From Ciona intestinalis (lineage: Eukaryota > Chordata > Ascidiacea > Phlebobranchia > Cionidae), in contig NC_020179.2 in assembly GCF_000224145.3 (NCBI RefSeq), positions 612,571 through 676,570 of the forward strand: 64,000 nt of DNA. The letters run 5' to 3'. Position 1 is the first letter of the stretch. Each line of letters opens with the position of its first letter. Of this stretch, positions 13,301-25,300 are shown in pieces. Below the pieces are notes generated by a model. The model saw nothing but the letters and a program-made list of their open reading frames with translations, made no database searches and was not told the origin of the DNA. Made by a program: the position numbers and the translations under genes.

Positions 13301-16300
13301 TCTAATATTTTACAGAAATATATTTTTTTAAGACGGTAATGATTTTTATAAACACAAAAAAATAATTTTTATGATTACATTTATTTTATTTTTGAACTTG
13401 CATATTCAAAGCTCCTTTGAATATACATTCGTGGCAATGGCTCGTTTATCATGAATGTATTTTGACAGGGGGGATACAGTTCAATGAACTTTCTTAGTAA
13501 TGTTACCTGTACGGGAGTAAGACGGACAAAAAGCACGTATTCATGTTTTGGCATCAATTGTTCTCGTAAGCAGTTTACGTCTTTCCTTTGCACGCAACCA
13601 GCAAGTAGTTCATGCAAGACATGCGACCTTTTCTTCATGAGTTTCACGTCGCGTTCCGTTGAATCCACGTGTTGCCCGTTGCGTATCGGGTGAGTGAATC
13701 GATTGTTAAACTCCTGGGGGAAGTTGGGGTGAAAGTAATATCCGGTGCCGTGACATGGTGGTTAGGGTGTTTACATTGTAACTTTAGTATAGTAGCTACA
13801 ATGATCCTACCATTGTGGGCGTGTGTGTTCTTAGGCAAAATACTTAATGTTTTTGAATACTACAACCAAATAGTACAAATAAATGACTGAATTCTGAGTG
13901 ACTGAATTTATAGACTGGTTGAGTAAATTTTCAGCTACAAAGGGAAAACATTATAACTTTAAAAATTACACAACATGTTAACTCGCAAACAGGCCAGAGA
14001 ACGAGATGTGTAAAACAAAACACTCGTGTTATAACGACTGTCAATACACCAGAATGAATAAGTTACATTCAATTGAAATGCAAACAATGAAATATGTGGT
14101 CATGTGAAATGTTCTTTTTGAACCAACCCACCTGTGCGCTGCCGAGCAGTCTGGGTTTAATAAAATTAACCATACAGTAATATTCCATAAGGTTGTTTTG
14201 TAAAGGTGTTCCTGTGAGAACTAATCTACGTCGAGTCTTGATCCGCGACATGACATTGCTTAAATTCGTTGCTTCATTCTAGAAACAAAATTAATATTAA
14301 ACTAGAAAACAAAATATTTCACAAAAACAGTTTTATACATTGGATGTAAAATGACAATATTTTTTGTAATATACAAGTATGCTGCTACTATATTTGGTCA
14401 GATGCCAGACAAGAAATAGTTTGAACACGTGGTGGCTTAGACAGTGACTGAAGCGTGTAGTTCTTACTACTGCACAAGTGGTTAATCGCATGCGTGCGTG
14501 CGTGTGCGTGCAAAGGCGTCACATTTTTCAAATTTTCAGCAAAATTTGGAGTGGCAGTTTATTCATCAAATACATGGAACTCATTGATTGGTAATTACTG
14601 AATAATTCGGGCCCGATTGTTGGTATAAAAATTTATCTTATGGATAAAATATATCTTATGCATAAAATAGGTCCCCACCTTAATAATATGACCTTCATCA
14701 CAAACAACAATGTCTGGACCCGGATCCAACATCATTTCAATGAAGGATTTATTGTAACGCGAATATTGCTTCCTAGTGATGGTAACCATGGTCATAAACA
14801 TCTTATAACCAGTGACTAAAACACCTCCTCTTTTGTGCCATCTCTAAGAGAAAATAATAATTTTAAGAAATGTTTAAAAAAATGTTTTTTTTAGAAAAAT
14901 GGTAAATTGTAAACTGTACTGAAACTGAAAGTTTAATATTATTTTCATAAAGGTTCAAAATATGATATATCTTAGTGGTAAAAAAGCTTTTAAATTTTTA
15001 TTCAATATCTTAGAGGTAGAATTGAAACCACATGATTTGGGTTTGAGGCTCTCTGCTGCCACCATCGCGGGTGTGTCAGGCCTTGAGCAAGACACTTGAC
15101 GTAATTGTATTCTCTTTTCCAGCTTACTGGTTACAACAGGTTCTTAATATTGTAAACTATACAAATAAACGACATTCTCTCTTAAACATTTAGCGTGACA
15201 TTCCTTTTTTTGATAACGCAACAAATTTCCAAAGTAAGGTTAACTATCGCATTCAGCCAGTGTTTTATACTGAGTAAAACTATCTTAATCTGCACATGTG
15301 TTTTACTTCACCAAGATTCTAAGTGTTATTTTTACATGACGTTTAATTTAGACAGGTTACTTCGGGTTGAAGTAAATAATTTTAACTTGCTGAGAACAGT
15401 CACACCAAACCCATAGTAGCAGCTGTGAGACTTGAACCCAGTGTCTCTAGTTACAAAGCATGGGTTCAATCTAGTGGCATGTTTTTCTTGTGGCAAACAA
15501 CATGATTTTTAATCAGTATTTATATACAAGTATCAATATATAATGAGTATAGTAGGGTGAGGAAAAATGTGACACCTTTAGCACATAATATCTAAAATCC
15601 TGGCCGTGTTTTAAATAACCAACAACGATCTATGGGAGTCGTGAGGATACTTTTCTTTAATTCTTTGAATGTTCTTTGTTTACTATCAAATAGGACGAAA
15701 AAAAGGGGATACCCCTCTCCCCCCACCTTCCTATAAACAGGGACATTAATACTTTATAGGTTAAAATACCTTGAGTATGATGGCACGATCATGCAAAGAC
15801 TTGTTGTCCATTATACTATAGGTCTCCATTGATTGTTTGCATGGCCGTGTCCACATATCAAACTCCCTTGCCCAGTTAAGCACTGTACCAAGTGGGCACA
15901 CAACTAGAGCTGTTCTTTGTTTAGGCAAGTGTGGTGAATGAAGAACAGTGTGCAAGAATGCTACAACCTGAGACAAAGAAAAATCAAAAATAATCCCCTA
16001 CCAATTTACATTCGTGGTAAGCGGTAACTTGTAACCGTGCACGATGTGTATGAAACAGAACATCTATGTTTTAACAACTGCCGTTTCCGTTTCCAACCCT
16101 GTGTGGCAAGTTACATTTAATTTTAACATGATTTACTGGTCTGACCTAAACAAATACTTTTAATTGTTAATATTAATTTGTGAGTACCTCAGTATAGAAC
16201 TTCTCTTGTGTAGCACAGTTTCAGTAACCAGATTAAAGCAGCCACAATTTTTAAAAAGCACTTTTTGTACACATTAATAAAAGAACAAAAAAATTAGGCA

Positions 16301-19300
16301 AAATTACCTGCAGCGTTTTTCCCAAGCCCATACAGTGAGCGAGTATGCAGCCATCTCCTCTTGATTTATTGGCACGTGCAACGCTCTCAATAACATTACG
16401 CCATAGAAATTTTATTCCTTCCACTTGGTGGGGCTTGAGGGCTCGTAAAATCGCAGATTCAACCTTTTTAAAAAGATTTGTATTTGTAACATGGGTGTTT
16501 TGTAGTACACTAGACACACATAGTGTTATTATCTACCTTCTATTAACTTTTCATTAAATTAAAATCTGTTATTTGGGTTGCAACATGGGTGTATTGTACT
16601 GTGCAGTACATATGAGATACATATGATGTTTCACACACTTCCGGGGCTCTGGTTAAATTTCGGTTTGGAATTTTTGGATATTTTAATATACCCGAAAAAC
16701 ATTTATATTCATTCAGCTTCACTATTAAGTTATAACATGTGTGTCTTCCTATACACCAGAAAATGAAGACACACAAGATGTTTTCATAAACGAATACACA
16801 TTGTCAAACTCTAACTAAAGTGTATTTATACACCGTACATACTCAACACATGTATTCGATGCATGTAAGTCGTAAAACATTAAAGGGAGTTTCTACCTCA
16901 ACAAGTGGTTTTTTAGACAACACAAGATGAGTCGTCACTTTCTTCTTCTTCTGTGGAGAAGCTTCGTCGTCAATTATAATAACCTGCGCGATTGTTCGAA
17001 ATTTAAAATACGGGTAACTAACTATCATAAACTTTGAGGCTTTTTGATGAATTTTTGAGGCATATTACTGGTAGGAGTATGGCATAGAGCTTATGTTACA
17101 GATTTATAGGAAATCGCTTATTTTTATATTAAAGCACGCCTGGAATCACTAAAAAGGAACCAAATTTGTAAAAGATATAGGTTCTAACTATCCCAACCCA
17201 CCTTGCATTTTATAAAGTTTGGTGCCTATGCAAGAGTTGTAGCATGCCAGGATGCCATCATGCATGTGCAATAGGACCCTTATGATATTTAAAAAAATTC
17301 TTCCACAGAATGTTGAAAAATAAATCGGAAAAAATTTCTTGCACAAAATGTTGATAAATAAATACCTCCTCCTCCAGATCCTGATCTTGCTCCAACCTCT
17401 TCCTCCTAGCTTTCTCCATCTTCTCTGCATCCTGTGTCATCTTACTAAGGTTCGTATTATCCAAGATCTTCCGGATGTTGCGACGACCCATCTTCTTCCC
17501 GCTGTCATGGAAATCATCTGTCAATCAAAGGAGATAAATTATCAGCATGTTTCATAAAGTATGGTTGAGAAAGAGAGGACACATTTTTTTTCTTTATATA
17601 TTTTCTGGTCTCATTTGGTAGTAAACAAAAAACATTTAGAGAATTCTAAAACCATACCCCCTTGACTCCCATAGACTGTTGTAACTTGTTTAAAACACGA
17701 TCAGGATATTTGAATACTATGTGCTTAGAGTACTATATATACAATACCAGAGATGTACAAGACTTCTTTTTCTTTTTGCGGACATTTTTTGCTCAATTTT
17801 ACAACAGATTTATTTCGAGCAACTTTGTCTGGACTGCACACGCAAAAGTATTTAACAGCAAAATAATGTTTTCTAAGCATATCATGAGTAGAAGCCCAAA
17901 GTATTTAGAGGAAGAAGGGACATTGGGCCAATTCTAGCCTAAATCTAGGACCCATGGCATGCCACACTGTGGAATCTAACCCAAGAAATAGAGCCTTTTG
18001 TATTTTAATATAAAATCCAAGTTTTAATAAACAACTCAAGCTCCCACCCATGCTGTCTTTGTTTGAATCCTCACTCCCAGAATCTTTTATTCGACGTCGT
18101 TTTTTTACTTTGTTGTACGACCGCGTCTGGGCTTCTTTCTGTTATAAGGTTTTAGTTATGAAATATGCTTAGCAAAGTGCATAGGGCCCTCGTATAATAA
18201 ATGACTACAGGAAAAAATTTAAATTAACTGTTAAAATTGCATTTTTAAAAAACTGTCTCTTACAATTTATGAAGAAAATGCTGCTTACACAGTTTAAAGT
18301 GAAAAACATGAAAAATCTTTGTGTTAAATTAATACAGGAAGTTTTAACAATACAAACTTACTTTAATAGAACCAACACCATCATCTGAAACATCTTCTAC
18401 TTTATAGAAATCGTCCAACCACGTTTGACCTTTCTGTTTTTTTTTCGGTTTAAACCCAACATCCTCATCAGAGTCGCTACTCATCGATGTGATCTTCTTG
18501 GATTTGCTTCCAACATTTTCATCATGGGAATCGCTCTCTATCGTGATGCATTCCATCTCTGCATCACTCTTTAAAACTTCTTCTTTTATTTTGTTCTCTC
18601 TTTCTTCTTTTTTCTCTTCCTTTTTCTCTTTATTTTTGTCTTCAACATCACTCTTCTCATTCTCACTTTTTTCCTCTTCGCTCTTTTTCTCCTCACCCTT
18701 TTCTTTCTCTTCTTTGCTCCCACCTTTCCCTTTTTCCTGAAGAGCGGCCTCACACTTCTCTTTCTCCTCTTTTCCAACAACAACTTGCAATCTTTCGGAA
18801 CTTGTTGTTGATAATTTCGTGGAGTGGCTACAATCGCTGGCATTTTTCTAAAACAAAATATGAAAAATCGTTTCGCAAAATTAGCAAAATAGATGACATA
18901 TTTTAAACAGTTCGCTGAAATGTGCTGTGAAAAAAACAGCATGTGTTCCATACCATTATTAAGTTACATAACAAACTTTTTAGTAGATAAAATTTCAATA
19001 TCTTTACAAAAAAACACATAAAAGCAAAGAAATCCCTAACTAAAAATTAAACAAAAAAGATCAAAAATACCTCATCTGTTTGGGGGTCTTCATTTACATC
19101 AGTTACATCCGCATCTGAAGATTGAAGGATGTTGCTTAGGTCCGAGAGATCACCATCATCATTTGCATCTTTGTTGAGGAGAATTTGTTTATCTTCCTCA
19201 TTAAGGTTTGAACCAATGAGAGCTTCATCACAAATCAGAGACCTTCGTACTTTCTGTACATGTTTAAATAAATGATCAGTTTAAATCAGGGGTTCCCAAA

Positions 19301-22300
19301 CTTATTTTATTGCGGGCCGATATGTGAAATCATAATTATGCGTCGGGCAAGGTTTTCCTTGCTATATTGCTGGCGACGCGACTTGTATTGGCAAAATTTG
19401 GTTATAACGAATACTGTTAGTTAGGTCAGGAAGTTCGGCACATATGCTGGTAATAAACATGGCTTCTAGGACAGATTAAACTACGTATTTGCGGAGTAAA
19501 AGACAAAGTTTCACAGTATTTTTGTTGAATCATGTTGCGATATAACCACTATACCAGAGTAACAAGCGTATAAGGTTGGCTGATGCTGTGACAGTCATGA
19601 TTATTTTTGTGACGTAACAAATTATATGTAAATTATTACAGAAATCAATAAAACATTTTTAGACGATTTTTTAAAGTAATATGTTTATTTGTGAACGTAT
19701 GCAATTGGTAATTTTAAAGTCCTCCGAGGGCCATTTATTTTGCTCCTGCGGGCCACAGATGGCCCGCGGGCCGCGGTTTGGGAACCCCTGGTTTAAATGA
19801 ATGGTCAGTTTAAACAAACGGTCAGGGAAATGAATGGATTAAATGGTCAAAGAGCGAATTGGCTAAGGAAGCCATAGAAGCTACATGTTTTTAATAGAAA
19901 TATTTTGCTTGCCATATTAAATTTTGCATAATAAGCAATTCTCTTAAAAAACATTGGAGGCCTTCTTACTTTCTGTACATTTTTCAATATGTTGGGTCAG
20001 GAACCATTTGGCTAATATGGAAGTCATAGGCACCTATCTTTTAGAAAACCAGGGTGTTCTTTTCGTTATTATCAATTTACCCGTTTCTGTGTGTATCCAG
20101 ATTGTTACACTGGGAATTCTAATTGATTCAAGACCTTGCTTTTTCTAGCAGTTTTCCTTTTTTTTCAATTTTAAACAAAAAATTACACCTAAACAGTGTA
20201 GTATAAGATTCCCATCAGACAAAATGTAAAAATAGATAAAAGAATCTTACTTTACTACGTGGTGTGGCTTTCACTGCAGCATCAGATAACTTTCTCTTGG
20301 CAGAACCTCTCGTGGAGCTATCTTTTGTTGGTGAAAGTGCTTCCTGTAAGAAAATATTCTTTAAGTCTGAGGCTCTATGCTGTATCTTATAGCAAGGGAG
20401 ATGGCATAGCAGAAATTGCATTACCCCTCAAAAAGACCCAAAGCGCCTGAGAATTAAGCCCTAATTACTTGTCAACATCCAAACTAGAAATATAATATAA
20501 AAAAGGAAATGATATAAGATAATAAATACTGACTATATTCATTGGTTACAATGTTTACATACTAATTCAGGATAGAAAAAAATATCTCACCCTAGGTTTG
20601 GTGCAACATATATCGGCAAAAACGATATCCCGTATTGTAGCTTACACCTTCTTACACAGGTTATGTTTCACTTATTAACAATCTGTAACAAACCACTCAC
20701 TCGAAGCAATGCATTTTTGATCTTCGTTTTTTTAGTTGATTCATCTCCTCCACTTTGTGCATCATCTGAACCATCTTCTTTTGCATCATCCTGTTCTTTT
20801 GCAGCATCCTGAGGATCATTCTCATCTTTCTTCTTGGTTTCTAGTGAAAATATTTCAGGTGAACTAACTGGCAGAATTTTGTATCTAAAATATTAAAAAT
20901 AATAAATAAAATCTATAATATTTACAGCTAATGACATTTATCGCTAACTGTTTTCACTGCAAGAACTTAGTCACTTAACTGATTAAGAATTTTATTTGTT
21001 ACGTTTTCCTTAGCAACAGATCCTTAGTGTATGTCGTTACACAAAAATTGTTCAACTCTATGAGCACCAGATCAGGGTCAGGAACTTATTACAGCTTTTA
21101 ATCTCACCATGTTTTTTGTCTCCATCTTTCTTTTGATCCAACAGATCCTTCACATCTTCATCCAAGGAGCTCTCGGACATCTCATCTTCCATGATCTTCT
21201 GGATGCCAGCTCTTGCTGCATCATTCTCACTTACTTCTTTGGGAGGGGGATCAACTTTGGGAGCTTGATCTTCAATTGTCTGCATAAGCATAATACAGGA
21301 CTTATTTTTTATTTAAATATATATATATACATATTTTTTATTTATTTATTTATACTTAGGGGACGAATTATTGGCATGAGTGTTCAACTCCTGGTATCCT
21401 GACCTTATTGCAAGGACACTGGACATGAAGATTCGCTTCTACTTTCCATATTTTCTATGTTTGGTAACTGTTTACCCACCTTAAGGATATCTTATATAAC
21501 GCAACATGCTGTTTGACCTTTGTACATATTTATATATACATTAGGGCGGGAAAGATGGGCCACATTTAGTGCGTTTATTATTTCTTTGAATGTTCTTTGT
21601 TTACTACCAAATGGGACCAGAAAATAGAATGAAAAAGTGTTCCATCTTCCCCCACCCTACTATACAGCTTTAATTCCAAACTGGGGCTCTGAACCTAGGA
21701 CTTCTTCCTCTTGCTACACCAATGCCCACACCCAAATAGTCTTATAACACAAGCCTTACCATGTCAAGCTGATCATCGGAGAAAGTTTCCATGTTGTTGC
21801 TTTCAATCTCGGTCTGAGAGGAATCGGATGAAAAATCCAAAGATGGCCGATCCGTCTTGTGGATTTTAGGTTTTTCTTTTTTTTGGTCAGTTTTCTTTTT
21901 TGTACTCGGTTTTTCCAAACTTTCCGGATCAGAATTTTCAGAATCAGAAGCTTCTTTTTCCTTCTTTTTCTTCTTGGGTATTAGTTCATCCAAGTCAGAT
22001 GAGGTTGTTTTTGCTCCAGGACTTTGATCTTCTGCCTCTTTATCATTTTTACCTCCCTTTTTAATCTTTTTTTCGACTGGCGATTCTTTCTTTTGTGAAT
22101 CAGATTTATTTGAGGATTGTCTTTTTATCTTCCGTGGTTTAAAAAGTCCGGAGCAATCAGAATCACTCGCCTCCTCATGGAAGATATCGCTGACACTTAC
22201 CCCTCCAAGTGCCTTGAGGAAAGAGTGGGGTGGAAAAAAAAGCACAAACATATTTCAATATATATTTATCTACCCATAAAAAATAATGGCCAAACTTAAA

Positions 22301-25300
22301 AAAAAATTATAAAAAGAAAAAAAATACATGGGAAGCAGACGAAGCAGGAATAGTTACAATTTTTATTTTTATGTTATTTATGTTAGAGAAAAGTAACTGA
22401 TATTTATTGAATTATTTTATAATTTGCGGAATTTACAGTTATATAGTAGTTTTAAACTGATCTACCAAATATTTTATACAATATTAATTATAAACACCTG
22501 TTTATCAGAACACTGGTCATCCAACTTTAGTTTGATTGGAATATATTTAGATAGTTCTTTATCTGACGCTTCATTGTTGCTTTTATCCTCCTAAATTGGT
22601 AAAAATTATCATTTAATTTTATATGCTAGAAATAAACTGCCATTAAGACTGATGTAGCATAGTTTGCCAGAAAGTCCTTAACAATTGATCCTGAATCTTA
22701 TTTCATTTTGAAGAACAAATTCACAAAATTGATCACGGTTACTTAGCCTATACTATGCTTATTACTACATTATTCGAAAAACTTTGCATATTTTCACCTG
22801 CGATTCATCCATGTGCAATTTCCTCCATGTTTTACCAGCAGGAGAGTTGGAGTTACGAAGAATGCTAAAAGAAAAGTAACAAGTTTAACAATTCGTGAGT
22901 TATAAATGAATGTAATGTCCTCGCGTTGCCGCAAAAAGAAACTAGATACAACATAAAGATCACATACTTTTCCCGAAATTTCCGTTTTAGCAACTTTTTC
23001 TTTCTGCTTGGTGTAGAGAGATTGGTGTTAGTGGAATCTAAATCATCCGTTTCTTTGCTGGTTGTCATGGAGTCATCTGTGCTTTCTGTGACGTAAACAA
23101 TATAAATAATCTTTTAACGGCTCATCTGGTATAAAAAACATAATGTATTTCAACGTTTGGTCTGCTATCCGACAAGACTTCATCAGGGAATGACAACAAT
23201 GGACGGAACATCGGAGATACACAATGTTTTATAATTAATTATATATAGATCTAGAGGGAGAGGGTTTTTTGCAATAAAATTGTTATATTCTGCTTTATAA
23301 CTAATAAAAAGTTCCAATTTTTAAAACATAACAAATTAATCAAACCTTGTGTTGCAATAATCAAACCATTGTTTTGTCCTTCTACTTTAACACTAAAGTG
23401 ATGCAAAAAGTAAAATTCACCATGAGATATTCTTGCTTGAAGTTGTTTTTCTTCTTTGCAGACAGACTCATAAAAATCGGATGACAAGCCCACCAGGTCA
23501 TTCAGCTTTGATTTAATTTGGTTGATTGTTCGAAGCTTCGTTAAAGCCACTTTTCTTTGGTCTTCTGTGTCCTAAGTAACAAATAATACAGTAAGTTAAT
23601 GGACCTAGGACTTCACTGGGACATTGTATACATGATACCACAAGTAAAAAAGTATATATTATTTAGTACGTATATATGATACCACAATAAAACAGGTATA
23701 TTTATAAATTATATATATTTATATAACTGTATTATTCTTTAACCCATTTTTGGGTAGCTTATTTTTTTAAATATTAATATATATATATGTATATATAAAA
23801 CCATATATATATATAGATATATAAATACCTTTTTTAGATTTCGGCCAACTTACATTGCTAAACACTTGTTTAAACAAAGAGTGAAGTTCACCAACTTTAC
23901 TGCACGTGTCATCTACTATTGTCATACACTCAGAACGAATATTACTAATGTTAACGGTGTCCGTTGTTTTGTGGCGGCCTAAAAGTAAAAACAACGAGTA
24001 AATTAAAATGAATCCAAGGGTTTACAAAGTGAATTCTGTCTTGAAACATTAAAAACTCCATTTTAAATCGTTTAAGAGTAAAAACCAGATATGTGATGCA
24101 ATAAAGCATGAGGTTGTTTAACACAGAATATGCACCTGTTTCACAAAAAATAAACAACTAAAAAAATGTATTTTAAAAAACACAGTGGTTACATAGCTCG
24201 ATAAGTAAACAACAAGCCAGGCCCTGCCACCACTGTCAGTGTGTGTGCACTACATTCTTTAAAATTAGGCAAAATTTTGTATAACATTGCCAAAATGTAT
24301 TGACATTGCCAAAACACCTATATTTGTTAAAAGTTAGGAATTTTATTAATTAATGTACCTCATGCAGTATACATTGGTTCTATTTATACAAACACTTAAC
24401 ACCAAAGTAAACCCATTTTTAGGGGTAAAACTGAGGTGCCAAAACGTATGTTATTATTTATTCAAAAATTACAACTCTGAACAGTTGGTATACATACTAA
24501 TGCTTAAGGGTAAGTTTTGTTATCCTACCTACAACAGGATGGTCAATCTTCTTTATAGTAGTTGTAGTTTCTGGTGACGGAATGACACCATTTGATTTGT
24601 TTTCTTCAATTGCTGCTCGCCTGTGTTTCTGGTTGAATAAAAATTTGACATTTTTAATTATAAATGTGACAACAAAAAAATGTATATATATATATATAAT
24701 TATTATATATAAAATTGATTTGAGTGTATATTATATATTATATAGAGAGAAAGAGAAATATAGGCTATAATAACTACACCTTTTTAACTACTACAGGTGC
24801 TCTGTTTGTATTAAAGGCTTCCAAGACTTCTTTGCATTCTTGTATAAGTGACTGCAAAGGTGTAAGATCGCATACAAAACATTGTACTGTATCGGAAGTA
24901 AATATTTCATTCGCTTTTTTCCGGCTGAAGTTCCGTCTAATGCAAGTCCTGTATGAAAAACAAAGTTTAATAGATATATGCTATTCATGTACAATGCACA
25001 TTAGAAACAATGTATATGGAAAACCAAAACGTTGCAAAAAAAACTCTCATTGCGAGAGAAACCTCGCATTGCTAGGCTCTCACCCCAAAATCTTAGGCTT
25101 CTTGTTACAATAACATATAAATTAAGGGGGAACAGTAAAAAACCTAATACCTAGATTTTTTAACCTTCAGAAACAGTTACCTAGTAAAAGTCAACAAAAA
25201 CGCTGTCACAGCAATTGCCAATTAACAAACAAATTTAAGCCTATGGCTCAAATTCAAGCCTATATCTAGTCTATTAGAAATTTAAATTTCTATATAAAGA

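Noticed and set aside
13381..13506. Extension of ATRX exon 24 through FIELYPPCQ to the stop at 13381
   Set aside because: The donor after TPVQ gives perfect register with the next exon and with vertebrate ATRX; the extension would break the helicase.
18489..18740. Plus-strand frame rich in Ser/Phe/Leu
   Set aside because: Antisense shadow of the Lys/Glu-rich ATRX exon 16.
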